Assembly (NCBI GenBank): GCA_044508215.1
Contig: JBIQID010000089.1
Span: 1 to 13,064 of the forward strand
Direction: 5' to 3'
DNA: 13,064 nucleotides
Source of the DNA: JAEZFI01 sp044508215
GTDB lineage: Bacteria; Actinomycetota; Acidimicrobiia; Acidimicrobiales; Microtrichaceae
The notes under the pieces were generated by a model. It had not been told where the DNA came from and did no database searches. It saw nothing but the letters and a program-made list of their open reading frames with translations. The position numbers and the translations under genes were made by a program. This document shows, one piece after another, positions 1-5,950 of the stretch (position 1 is the first letter of the stretch; each line of letters starts with the position of its first letter).

Positions 1-1350
1 ACGGTCACCTTCGAGACGCCGGTCGACGTGGTGCGAAAGCTCGTCGAGGGATCCTGGGACCCGTTCAGCTTCGACGGCTCGACCGGCGCCAGCCTGTCGG
101 CCGACGGGTTGTCGGTCGACCTGCGCCTCCGTGACGGCGGCCGTGGCGACACCGACGGTGCGGCCGACGGACGGATCGTCGACCCGTTCGCTCCGGGGGA
201 GGCCACGTCGCTCGTCATCACCTCCGACGCGCTCCCGATCCTTCCGCTGAACCAGCCGGCGGACGTGCAGCTCGAGGTGACCGGCGACGAGGGCACGGTC
301 ACGTGGACGCTGCTACGGGGACCCCTGCCAGCGGGACTCTCGCTGACCTCGGACGGCCGCATCCTCGGTACGCCGGTGAGCTTCACTGCGAGCTGGGTGC
401 GTGTGCAGGCCGACGACGGCGTCACCACCACCACGAAGCTGCTCATGGTCGTGGCCTTCCCGGATCCTTCGGCGACGCTGTCGACCACCGGCCTGCCGCT
501 GCCAGACGGCGACTGGGTGCTGATGGCGGACCCCTTCGGTGGGTTCGGGTACGTGCGAGCCGACGGCAGCCAGGACCCCTTGGCGTCGATGAGCGTCGGG
601 CAGGCGATGGTGTTCAGCGGCGCCTCGGCGAGCGTGGACCGGTCGCTGGTGCTGGCGTACAGCCAGGGGCCCGGCGGCGAGTTCGTGTTCGAGGTGCTCG
701 ACGGGGTAACCGGCGAGCCGATCGAGCTCGACCAGCCGATCGCTTCGGGGAGCTACGCCTCGTTCTCCCCGAGCGGTGAGTGGATGGCGGTGCAGGACTT
801 CGCTGCTGGCTCCGTGCGGCTGGTCGAGACCACGACGTGGACCACCGTCCGGACAGTCCCCACTGGCGTCGGGATGGGGTGCTGTCTCCGGTGGTCGGCT
901 GCCTCGGACGAGCTGCTGCTCGGCACACAACAGGTGCCCGGCGGGACCGAGCTGCCGATCGTGTCGCCGGGTGACCCCCCGAACGATCGGACGGTCCTGG
1001 TGGCGGACCAGTTCTGCGGGACGGTCTTCGAGTGGAGCAGGAGCGATCGGCTCGCGCTGAGCTGCCTCGGGCAGCTGTTGACGGTGTCCGCGGTCGACGG
1101 GAGCGATGTGCGCGTCGTCGCGCAAAGCCACTGCCCGGGCGACGGTTCGCCGTGTCGGAGCTACGACGAGTCGGGGTCGCAGCTGCGGTTCTCGCCGTCC
1201 GGCTCACACATCTTGACGACCGAGCGCCTCGATGGCGGGCCCGACCCGTCGATGTACCGGTGGGTGGTGTTCGAGGACGTCGACCAGGCGACCGCGATGC
1301 CGCTGACCGAGGCGAGCCAGCTGCCGCCAATGGTGCTCCGCTGGGACTGA
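1..1350 (+). CDS. Partial secreted-type protein with Ig-like (He_PIG-type) domain and beta-propeller-like C-terminus
   Basis: The reading frame is open from the first base of the window, so the 5' end is missing; a GTG at 28 is only the first possible internal start. At least 449 residues are present. Residues about 80-150 (numbered from base 1) match the Ig-like fold of putative extracellular proteins, with the signature GPLPAGLSLTSDGRILGTP. The remaining ~290 residues contain repeated blocks such as FSPSGEWMAV and FSPSGSHILT, typical of beta-propeller blades (TolB/WD40-like), with scattered cysteines that suit an exported protein. No catalytic motif is visible. Function is unknown; a surface or periplasmic binding role is an inference. 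The gene ends just before the tRNA-Arg island and looks like its chromosomal flank. A hairpin at 1387-1404 lies 36 bp past the stop. Confidence 0.8.
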   Translation, partial: TVTFETPVDVVRKLVEGSWDPFSFDGSTGASLSADGLSVDLRLRDGGRGDTDGAADGRIVDPFAPGEATSLVITSDALPILPLNQPADVQLEVTGDEGTVTWTLLRGPLPAGLSLTSDGRILGTPVSFTASWVRVQADDGVTTTTKLLMVVAFPDPSATLSTTGLPLPDGDWVLMADPFGGFGYVRADGSQDPLASMSVGQAMVFSGASASVDRSLVLAYSQGPGGEFVFEVLDGVTGEPIELDQPIASGSYASFSPSGEWMAVQDFAAGSVRLVETTTWTTVRTVPTGVGMGCCLRWSAASDELLLGTQQVPGGTELPIVSPGDPPNDRTVLVADQFCGTVFEWSRSDRLALSCLGQLLTVSAVDGSDVRVVAQSHCPGDGSPCRSYDESGSQLRFSPSGSHILTTERLDGGPDPSMYRWVVFEDVDQATAMPLTEASQLPPMVLRWD

Positions 1351-1385
1351 TCGGCCTGGCGCAGCACCCACGCTGGAACGACGAA

Positions 1386-1404
1386 ACCCCTGCCGAAGCA
1401 GGGG
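1386..1404 (-). terminator. Terminator hairpin displaced from tRNA-Arg
   Basis: The stem CCCCTGC/GCAGGGG (1387-1393 with 1398-1404) closes a CGAA loop and, read on the minus strand, is followed by a short T-rich tail. The segment 1387-1430 differs at one position from 6456-6499, which holds the hairpin downstream of the intact tRNA-Arg. It is therefore probably the original tRNA terminator, pushed here when the elements integrated. It may also end transcription of the plus-strand gene that stops at 1350. Confidence 0.65.
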
Positions 1405-1416
1405 CTCGAGGTCAGC

Positions 1417-1462
1417 GCGCTCGGAGGGACGGGACTCGAACCCCCAACCTTCTGATCCGTAG
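1417..1462 (-). repeat. att copy 1: degenerate 3' half of tRNA-Arg (distal element junction)
   Basis: This segment repeats the 3' half of the intact tRNA-Arg (6486 onward) from the acceptor end through the anticodon loop, ending at CCGTAG. It differs by a 5-nt insertion in the T arm, where GGGAC is duplicated after GGAGGGAC. There is no 5' half, so it cannot be a working tRNA. Its position beyond the integrase-carrying element, next to the displaced terminator, is what tRNA-targeted integration predicts for the distal junction. Confidence 0.85.
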
Positions 1463-1587
1463 GCGGATCCCGGGGGTCCGTCTCGTGTTGTCGGATGCTG
1501 TTCTACCAGGTCAGGTGCGGTGCGCGGTCCAGCGGCTGCTGCCGAATCCGGCCCCGTGACGCCCGGTGGATTGCCAAAGGGATTGCC
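1463..1587. repeat. Conserved element left end, copy A
   Basis: The ~125 bp inside att copy 1 aligns well with 5499-5602 inside att copy 2, sharing blocks such as TCTCGTG, GGTCAGGTG, CGGTCC, CGTGAC and GGATTGCC with only small gaps. The similarity extends beyond the tRNA-derived sequence, so it marks two related elements rather than only two copies of the tRNA end. No open frame in it looks like a gene. It probably contains integrase or accessory protein binding sites. Confidence 0.7.
1568..1587 (+). repeat. Two GGATTGCC direct repeats (candidate integrase arm sites)
   Basis: GGATTGCC occurs at 1568-1575 and 1580-1587, 12 bp apart. The same octamer occurs twice at 5372-5390, 11 bp apart, just upstream of the integrase start, and once at 5595-5602. 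All copies have the same orientation. Paired short direct repeats about one turn of helix apart, on both sides of att, are typical of arm-type sites bound by the N-terminal domain of lambda-type integrases. The role is inferred. Confidence 0.5.
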
Positions 1588-1600
1588 AGGTATTCAGTCC

Positions 1601-1614
1601 ACCTCATATGAGGT
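1601..1614. promoter_or_regulatory. 14-bp perfect palindrome, probable higBA operator
   Basis: ACCTCATATGAGGT is a perfect palindrome ending three bases before the GTG start of higB. TTGCCA at 1583-1588 and TATGAG at 1607-1612 (18-bp spacing) could be the -35 and -10 boxes, so the palindrome would cover the -10. The start point would then fall at or near the GTG, suggesting a leaderless message. HigA-type antitoxins commonly repress their own operon from such palindromes; binding here is inferred. Confidence 0.6.
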
Positions 1615-1617
1615 AGA

Positions 1618-2055
1618 GTGCATCTCGTGGAGGTCCGCTACCACCCGCTGTTCGAGCGATGGCTCGCGGAGCTTGCAGAAGCCGACGAGGAGATCTTCGG
1701 CGAGGTGATGGCATTGCTGACCGCACTCGAGAACCACGGACGGGACCTCGACGACGAGCGCCGCGAGGAGTCCCACCCCGTCGTCACCTCCCGCTACGAC
1801 ATGCACGCCCTCCGACGCACCCCACCCTCCGAAGCGGCGCCCTACGCCGACCGACCGCCCGTGCTCCGCATCCTCTACGCCATCTGTCGAACCTCCGACC
1901 GAGGCGAGGTCGCCGTCGTCCTCCTCGGAGGCGACAAGACCGGCCTGGGCAACAACTGGTACCCGGCCAACCTCACCGAGGCCGAAGCCCGACTCGACCA
2001 GTACGCCCGCCAGCACCCCGACACCACGCCCATCGTGAAGCGAGGGAACCGATGA
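1618..2055 (+). CDS. higB: HigB/RelE-superfamily toxin
   Basis: The 145-residue product resembles phage Gp49-like/HigB toxins of type II toxin-antitoxin systems, which cut mRNA, usually at the ribosome. It begins VEVRYHPLFERWLAEL, a typical first strand and helix. It carries the family core LRILYAICR (about 83-91) and VVLLGGDKTGLGNNWYP (about 100-116), with a basic K107 and aromatic W114/Y115 in the position expected for the active-site strand. The start chosen is GTG 1618; GTG 1627 is an alternative. The stop overlaps the next gene by ATGA, so toxin and antitoxin are translationally coupled. Toxin-before-antitoxin order is characteristic of higBA. The operon sits directly inside the left end of element A. 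Exact cleavage specificity cannot be read from the sequence. Confidence 0.85.
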   Translation: MHLVEVRYHPLFERWLAELAEADEEIFGEVMALLTALENHGRDLDDERREESHPVVTSRYDMHALRRTPPSEAAPYADRPPVLRILYAICRTSDRGEVAVVLLGGDKTGLGNNWYPANLTEAEARLDQYARQHPDTTPIVKRGNR

Positions 2056-2444
2056 CCACCCGCACCATCCCTACCGACAACGCAAAGGTCGCCGAGACCA
2101 CGATCAGCGACCAGGAGTGGGCTCAGGCCGAGAACGCCCACGAGCGGTTCAAGGCCCTCCTCGAGACCAAGCCCCGGGCCAAGGCTCGCTACGACGCCGT
2201 CCTTGCCGAGATCAACAGCCGACAGGCCACCCTCCGCCGGCTCCGCGAAGCACGAGCGCTCACGCAGTCGACGGTGGCCGAACTGCTCGACATGGACCAG
2301 TCCGAGGTCTCCCGCCTCGAACGCCGCAGCGACATGCTCCTGTCCACCCTCAAGCGCTTCGTCGCCGCCACCGGCGGAGAGATGCACATCGTGGTCACGT
2401 ACCCGGACGGCGGCCCCGTCGAGCTACTCGTCGAGGACAGGTGA
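2052..2444 (+). CDS. higA: HigA-like XRE-family antitoxin
   Basis: The 130-residue product starts at ATG 2052, inside the toxin stop. Residues about 61-92 form a Cro/C1-type helix-turn-helix: LRRLREARALTQSTVAELLD followed by the recognition helix region QSEVSRLERR. The N-terminal ~55 residues are helical and charged and may contact the toxin. The C-terminus (HIVVTYPDGGPVELL) forms the beta-strand tail seen in HigA relatives. It should neutralise HigB and repress the operon through the palindrome at 1601-1614. Codons 106-130 recur with no amino-acid change at 6300-6377 in element B. The stop overlaps the following start as TGATG. Confidence 0.87.
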   Translation: MTTRTIPTDNAKVAETTISDQEWAQAENAHERFKALLETKPRAKARYDAVLAEINSRQATLRRLREARALTQSTVAELLDMDQSEVSRLERRSDMLLSTLKRFVAATGGEMHIVVTYPDGGPVELLVEDR

Positions 2445-2725
2445 TGGTGGGCGGAGCGGCCGCCGAGCCGACCGACACCGTGACCATCCTGACCGGCGAC
2501 GCCCTCGCCATCCGTCGGCTCCTCTGGGACGTTGCCTCCCGGGACGACACTCCGCATGACCAGCGGGTGGAGTGTTACCACTGGGCGGCCGTGCTCGACA
2601 CGGTGGCGGGCATGCCGCCGTGGCCAACTCCAGGTGAGCCGACCGAGAAGGCCATTCGCTTCTACGAGGAGGTCGCCGCCCACCTGCAGGAGACGATCGC
2701 TGCGCTTCGGGCGGACAACCAGTAG
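2444..2725 (+). CDS. Small uncharacterised protein, third gene of the higBA operon
   Basis: The ATG at 2444 shares its A with the higA TGA stop (TGATG), so this 93-residue frame is almost certainly translated by re-initiation after higA. The product is mostly helical and acidic, with no signal peptide or membrane segment: a helical N-terminal part containing LAIRRLLWDV, a Pro-rich linker (MPPWPTPGEP), then a C-terminal amphipathic helix (about 66-90). I do not recognise the family. The coupling suggests an accessory role to the toxin-antitoxin pair, or simply a cargo gene using the same promoter. The gene ends 43 bp before the stop of the convergent gene at 2769. Confidence 0.6.
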   Translation: MVGGAAAEPTDTVTILTGDALAIRRLLWDVASRDDTPHDQRVECYHWAAVLDTVAGMPPWPTPGEPTEKAIRFYEEVAAHLQETIAALRADNQ

Positions 2726-2768
2726 CCGCCCTCGCCACCAGTCAGATCAACCGCCGCCGACCGAGACG

Positions 2769-3203
2769 TCAGGCCAGCCCTCGCAGGATCTCCAACCGGT
2801 TCGGCGGCGCGTCGGGATCGAGGAAGTCGGGAATCGTTGCCTCGGTACGCCGAGGGCGGCGCAGGAACGCGACCGGCCACTCCGCAATGCGCCGCTCCCG
2901 AACGTGCACATACTCACCCGGAGCGGGCTCGTCGAGGTACTCCTCCTGCACGACCAGCGCGAGCGGTTCCTCGGCCCCTGCTGTCGACTCGGAGAACTGC
3001 TCCGCTTCGGCATAGGTGGCGAAGGCGCAGTAGTAGTCGTCGCCCCCGAGATCCACGGAGTCGCCTTCGCTCGGATGGCACCAGACCCGGTACTCGAGAA
3101 CTCCGTCCCACACGTAACCGCCTCCGGCCTTCGCCAGCGCCGGGTACGTGCCGACCCGTCCAGGATCCTCCACTGCCGGTGGCTCCCAGCGATCTTCCAC
3201 CAT
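2769..3203 (-). CDS. Uncharacterised cytosolic protein (conserved-looking YRVWCHP family)
   Basis: The convincing part runs from about 3125 down to 2769 and contains GGGYVWDGVLEYRVWCHP, DDYYCAFATYAEAEQFS, AEEPLALVVQEEYLDEP and a basic IAEWPVAFLRRPRRT stretch. It has the even composition and codon use of a real soluble alpha/beta protein. The start is uncertain: the ATG at 3203 is used here; GTG 3173 and ATG 3221 are alternatives. The frame remains open to 3530, but that upstream part lies antisense to a better gene at 3279-3599 and is probably not coding. I recognise the sequence style but cannot name a function. It is divergent from the gene at 3279, leaving a ~75-bp shared promoter region, and convergent with the higBA operon. 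Confidence 0.65.
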   Translation of the reverse strand: MVEDRWEPPAVEDPGRVGTYPALAKAGGGYVWDGVLEYRVWCHPSEGDSVDLGGDDYYCAFATYAEAEQFSESTAGAEEPLALVVQEEYLDEPAPGEYVHVRERRIAEWPVAFLRRPRRTEATIPDFLDPDAPPNRLEILRGLA

Positions 3204-3278
3204 CTCGCCAGCATCGCGCATCAGGGCGCAGCCAAGTCCCGCGACGAGCAGTATGACCACGTGGACCAAGGCTCGGAG
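3204..3278. promoter_or_regulatory. Divergent promoter region between two uncharacterised genes
   Basis: This ~75-bp stretch separates the probable starts of the minus gene ending at 2769 and the plus gene ending at 3599. Two genes starting back to back must find their promoters here or in the adjoining start regions. I see no strong -35/-10 pair or clear palindrome, so this is a call from gene layout only. Confidence 0.35.
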
Positions 3279-3599
3279 ATGGTCAGGGAACTGCCGTTCC
3301 CCTTCGAAGGCGACGTGTTCCCTCCGAGTCTCGGTGCGGTCGTTCAGCTCACCGTGCTCCATGGGATTGAGCCAGCTCGCGAGGTCATTCACGCCGAGGA
3401 CGGGAGCTGGCTCGTCGGCGATGGCGTCAACGACCCGAACGTGCCCGGCGCCGTGGTAGCGACTCACATGGCGCACGCGATCGAAAGGAACTCGTCCATC
3501 GCCGAACTCGCCGTGATGCCTGCTGGCCACGTCGCGTCACGGGAGGGCCCGGGCGAAGCGTGGGTGATCGCTCCGCATGACTGGTCTCCGGAGCCATGA
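3279..3599 (+). CDS. Small uncharacterised protein with W-x-VGDGxNDPxxPG...HAIExNxSIAEL pattern
   Basis: This 106-residue frame reads as a genuine compact protein: GSWLVGDGVNDPNVPG, then ATHMAHAIERNSSIAELAVM, then PAGHVASREGPGEAWVI, ending DWSPEP. The layout (Trp-containing strand, Asp/Pro turn, His-containing helix, Leu-Pro-x-Gly, final Trp strand) recalls small DUF2185-like or immunity-type domains, but I would not assign that firmly. ATG 3279 has GGAG directly against it, a poor spacing; in-frame GTG 3261 is an alternative start. An antisense frame covers the same DNA but has poorer protein character. It is divergent from the gene at 2769-3203, and its stop lies 18 bp before the left 50-bp inverted repeat, whose hairpin could terminate it. 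Confidence 0.65.
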   Translation: MVRELPFPFEGDVFPPSLGAVVQLTVLHGIEPAREVIHAEDGSWLVGDGVNDPNVPGAVVATHMAHAIERNSSIAELAVMPAGHVASREGPGEAWVIAPHDWSPEP

Positions 3600-3617
3600 C
3601 GGCGGAGGCCGCCCACG

Positions 3618-3667
3618 GCAGGTCTGGCGCGCACACGCTTGCAGGTTCCCCTTCGGTGAACCTGTTG
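3618..3667 (+). repeat. Left 50-bp inverted repeat flanking the excisionase gene
   Basis: Its reverse complement matches 4120-4169 at 44 of 50 positions. The outer 19 bases, GCAGGTCTGGCGCGCACAC, match perfectly. The inner part contains its own hairpin, CAGGTTC/GAACCTG, at 3642-3664. The outer edges are sharp: bases beyond 3618 and 4169 do not match, and no target-site duplication is apparent. Confidence 0.9.
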
Positions 3668-3703
3668 GGTGTCCGGTTGGACCCATCCGGTGGGCGGCGA
3701 CGA

Positions 3704-4006
3704 TCAGAACAGGGTCTGCGTCGCGGTCGTCGTCGCGGAGACTCGTCGGGGTCTCTTGGTGCCGGACTGCTCAGCAGCAGACGGACCCGGCTGCTCGACC
3801 GGGGTATCGGCGAGGGTGGCCCACACGGCGTCACGGTCGACGCCGAGCGACTCGGCAAGGTGGGCGACGGGGACGACGATGCGGCGGCGGAGGCGGATGC
3901 ACTTGAGGTCGCCGCTGCGGACGAGCTCGTAGGCGGTCGAGCGGCCGACGCCGAGGACCTGGCCGGCTTGCTCGACGGTGAGGGTGAGGGGATGGTCGTG
4001 GCTCAT
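3704..4006 (-). CDS. xis: Excisionase-family helix-turn-helix protein (Xis/RDF-like)
   Basis: About 100 residues from ATG 4006 (GTG 4087 would add 27 that look unstructured). The N-terminal half carries the compact MerR-like excisionase HTH: LTVEQAGQVLGVGRSTAYEL, then a basic wing LKCIRLRRRIVVP and AHLAESLGV. The C-terminal ~45 residues are Thr/Ser/Arg-rich and probably disordered. Such proteins act as directionality factors that bend att DNA for integrase or regulate element genes; which of these applies is not visible. Unusually, it lies downstream of the integrase rather than before it, and it is enclosed by 50-bp inverted repeats. A weak AGG precedes the chosen start. Confidence 0.8.
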   Translation of the reverse strand: MSHDHPLTLTVEQAGQVLGVGRSTAYELVRSGDLKCIRLRRRIVVPVAHLAESLGVDRDAVWATLADTPVEQPGPSAAEQSGTKRPRRVSATTTATQTLF

Positions 4007-4119
4007 GCCTGAGTAGGCCGCGGAACGCCCCTGATCCCGCGCACGAATCCGTGCCGTCCAGGATCGCCAGTCCGTGGCGTCCACCACCGTGGGTGAGCAG
4101 CAACGGCCAGCGGGACAGG

Positions 4120-4169
4120 CAACAGGTTCCCCGTAGGGGAACCTGTCAATGTGTGCGCGCCAGACCTGC
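4120..4169 (-). repeat. Right 50-bp inverted repeat with perfect 11-bp hairpin
   Basis: This is the partner of 3618-3667. Inside it, ACAGGTTCCCC (4122-4132) and GGGGAACCTGT (4136-4146) form a perfect 11-bp stem around a 3-nt loop. It sits 30 bp past the integrase stop, so on the minus strand it could act as an integrase terminator, though no T tract follows. Its perfect hairpin and the partly decayed partner suggest this copy is better preserved. Confidence 0.9.
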
Positions 4170-4198
4170 TTCTTCGGCGACGACCGTGGGTGGCGGGG

Positions 4199-5341
4199 TC
4201 AGCCAGCCTTCCGGGAGACGCCTGACCCGGCGAGGAGGGTCCCGAGGTACGCCGCGGCGGCCTGATCGGTCGCCGGGATCGCGTGCGTGTACAGGTTCAG
4301 GGTCGTGGACATCTGGCTGTGGCCGATGCGCGTGCTCACCGTCGAGATCGGGATGCCGCCGTCGATGAGGACCGACGCGACGAAGTGGCGAAGGTCGTGC
4401 AGACGCACCCGGTCGAGCTCGAGGCTCGCCCGCAGCCGACCGAACCGGTTGGTGCACACGTCCGGTCGCCACGGCCCTCCGTCGGGGGTGGCGAACAGCA
4501 GCGCGTCGTCGGCCAGGCGCACACCCAGCGCGAGGGCCTCCTGCCGCTGGCGCAGCCGGTGCTGGCGGAGCAGCCCCACCGTCGCCTCGTCGAGGGCGAC
4601 ACGGCGGCTCTGGTGCGTCTTGGTGTCCTTCTCGACCAGCTCCCGACGGACCTGGGTGATCGCCCGCCGGATCGCCAGCTCAGGTCGGTCGAGGTCGACG
4701 TCGGACCACCGCAGCGCGCACATCTCACCGCGCCGGCACCCCGTCGCCGACTTCACCCATAGGAACACCCCGAACGCGGGATCGCACTCGTAGGCGGCGT
4801 CGAGCAGTCGCACCACCTCCTCGACGGATGGCGGGGTCACCTCGGTGCGGATCGATCGTGGCGGCGTCGCGTCCACTGCGGGGCTGCGGGCGATCAGCCC
4901 CCAACGCCTGCCCTGCTCGAGGGACTGGCGAACCACGGTGTGGCAGATCCGCACCGTCCGCGCCGACAGGCCCGAGGCGTGCAGCTCGGCGTAGAGCTCG
5001 TCGAGGTCCATCGTCCGCAGACCGGCGAGCTTCCGGTCGCCCAGGCGCGGTCGCAGGTACTTCGTCGCGATCCACTCGTAGTTCTCGATCGTGCGTAGAG
5101 CGACGCTGGCCCGCTTCACCTCCAGCCATCGGTCGAGCAGCTCGCCGAAGGTCATCGGTGCCGACGCCGCGTGCCTGCCGTCGTCGACCTCGACGACGAG
5201 ACACGCCATCTCCCGCTCTGCGTCGCGGCGGGTGCCGCGCACGGTCCGCTCGAGGTAGCGCTTTCGGCCGTCAGCCGATCGCCCCAAGTAGACCTTGATC
5301 CGCCAGGCGTCGCCGCCCCGGTGTTGCAGGTGCCCTCGCAT
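4199..5341 (-). CDS. int: Tyrosine-recombinase integrase of element A
   Basis: The 380-residue protein starts at ATG 5341, chosen because GAGGAGG lies 5 nt upstream; the frame is open to 5392. Domains: an AP2-like arm-binding domain (about 3-50, with GGDAWRIKVYLG), a SAM-like core-binding domain (about 63-150, from MTFGELLDRWLEVKR), and a catalytic domain (about 172-370). The full catalytic set is visible: R203 (TGCRRGE), K241 (TKTHQSRR), H315 and R318 (HDLRHF), H341 (GHSQMSTT) and nucleophile Y351 (LNLYTH). It should catalyse site-specific recombination between att sites in tRNA-Arg. It lies about 110 bp from att copy 2, with two candidate arm sites immediately upstream, where it may also repress itself. 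No truncation or frameshift is seen, so it looks functional. Confidence 0.95.
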   Translation of the reverse strand: MRGHLQHRGGDAWRIKVYLGRSADGRKRYLERTVRGTRRDAEREMACLVVEVDDGRHAASAPMTFGELLDRWLEVKRASVALRTIENYEWIATKYLRPRLGDRKLAGLRTMDLDELYAELHASGLSARTVRICHTVVRQSLEQGRRWGLIARSPAVDATPPRSIRTEVTPPSVEEVVRLLDAAYECDPAFGVFLWVKSATGCRRGEMCALRWSDVDLDRPELAIRRAITQVRRELVEKDTKTHQSRRVALDEATVGLLRQHRLRQRQEALALGVRLADDALLFATPDGGPWRPDVCTNRFGRLRASLELDRVRLHDLRHFVASVLIDGGIPISTVSTRIGHSQMSTTLNLYTHAIPATDQAAAAYLGTLLAGSGVSRKAG

Positions 5342-5371
5342 GAGGACCTCCTCGTTGGCCATGACCCGTCG

Positions 5372-5390
5372 GGATTGCCGACGGATTGCC
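5372..5390 (+). repeat. Second pair of GGATTGCC repeats, upstream of integrase
   Basis: GGATTGCC occurs at 5372-5379 and 5383-5390, the same octamer and orientation as at 1568-1587. The first copy overlaps a small palindrome, CCGTCGG/CCGACGG (5366-5384). The site is 60-80 bp from att copy 2 and ends 31 bp before the integrase ATG, fitting an arm site or autoregulatory site. Confidence 0.5.
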
Positions 5391-5449
5391 AAGAGGGGTC
5401 CGGTGCGAGGCGATGCTCAGGTCACGAACCCGATGACCAGGGCATTCTT

Positions 5450-5498
5450 GCGCGCTCGGAGGGACTCGAACCCCCAACCTTCTGATCCGTAGTCAGAT
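5450..5498 (-). repeat. att copy 2: tRNA-Arg 3' half at the junction of elements A and B
   Basis: These 49 bp are identical to 6484-6532, covering the acceptor 3' strand, T arm, variable loop, anticodon loop and both anticodon stem strands of tRNA-Arg. The D arm and 5' acceptor strand are absent. Unlike copies 1 and 3, no terminator hairpin follows on the minus strand. Confidence 0.92.
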
Positions 5499-5602
5499 CC
5501 CCTGGGTTCTCGTGCTGTCGGGTCCCGTTCTGCCGGGTCAGGTGTGGTGCCCGGTCCGGCGAGTGCGGCGGAACCCGGCCTCGTGACCCCTGATGGATTG
5601 CC
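5499..5602. repeat. Conserved element left end, copy B
   Basis: The segment aligns with 1463-1575 over its whole length with few gaps and ends at the GGATTGCC octamer at 5595-5602. The similarity stops exactly there: the next base begins the hepT stop codon (read on the minus strand). No gene is visible inside it. Confidence 0.7.
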
Positions 5603-5950
5603 TCACGACCCCGGACTCTCCGACTCGACTCGCTCCAGGAGCGCTCTGACTGCGCCCATCAGATCCTCGAGCTCGTTCTCGACGACGTCCGTCACGATCG
5701 CGTGGTCGGTGTCGAAGTAGTGGTGGGCCAGGTGGTCACGCATGCGCGCGATCGCACCCCACGGGATCCCTGGTGCCTTGGCCAGCAGCTCCGGGCTGAT
5801 CGCCTTGACTGCCTCTCCGATCTCGATCAGACGGACGCGAACCGCGTCGTAGACCAATCCATCGTGGAGGTCGCCCCGCTCGAGGTGCTGGTTGATCGCG
5901 CCGATCGTATCGGCGATGTCGTCCAGCCGTGCCCTGTCCAGCCGGCTCAA
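5603..5950 (-). CDS. hepT: HepT-like HEPN ribonuclease toxin
   Basis: About 115 residues, all-helical. The HEPN active-site motif R-x4-H-x-Y is intact as RDHLAHHY at residues about 71-78. In characterised MntA-HepT systems the Arg and His cut RNA, and the motif tyrosine is AMPylated by MntA to silence the toxin. Helices such as YDAVRVRLIEIGEAVKAI match the family. The start is taken as TTG 5950, which overlaps the mntA stop (TTGA); no ATG or GTG precedes the conserved first helix in this frame nearby. Translation should depend on mntA, keeping the toxin below the antitoxin. The frame stays open further upstream, but that part is antisense to mntA and the higA remnant. The gene's 3' end abuts the conserved left end of element B. 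Confidence 0.87.
   Translation of the reverse strand: MSRLDRARLDDIADTIGAINQHLERGDLHDGLVYDAVRVRLIEIGEAVKAISPELLAKAPGIPWGAIARMRDHLAHHYFDTDHAIVTDVVENELEDLMGAVRALLERVESESPGS

Larger units (their letters stand above)
1417..5498. mobile_element. Integrative element A in tRNA-Arg (about 4 kb)
   Basis: The element is bounded by tRNA-Arg 3'-half repeats at 1417-1462 and 5450-5498. It carries a tyrosine integrase next to the right repeat, an excisionase-like gene, a higBA operon with a third gene, and two uncharacterised divergent genes. No replication, relaxase or conjugation gene is visible, so it would need helper functions to transfer. The repeats, integrase and tRNA are seen in the sequence; mobility today is inference. 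The 5-nt insertion in the left repeat might hinder excision. Confidence 0.85.

Noticed and set aside
1417..1510. A second tRNA-Arg gene
   Set aside because: Only the 3' half is present, with an insertion in the T arm and no D arm or 5' acceptor strand; the same holds for 5450-5498.
2532..3278. A long plus-strand frame running into the gene at 3279
   Set aside because: The part before about 3260 is antisense to the minus gene at 2769-3203 and has no protein character; only 3279-3599 looks real.
3222..3530. N-terminal extension of the minus gene at 2769, including a hydrophobic stretch ending in LGC that resembles a lipobox
   Set aside because: It overlaps the convincing plus-strand gene, the lipobox is poor, and the conserved-looking core begins far downstream.
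3618..4169. Insertion sequence, because of the terminal inverted repeats
   Set aside because: The enclosed gene is an excisionase-like HTH protein, not a transposase, and I see no target-site duplication.
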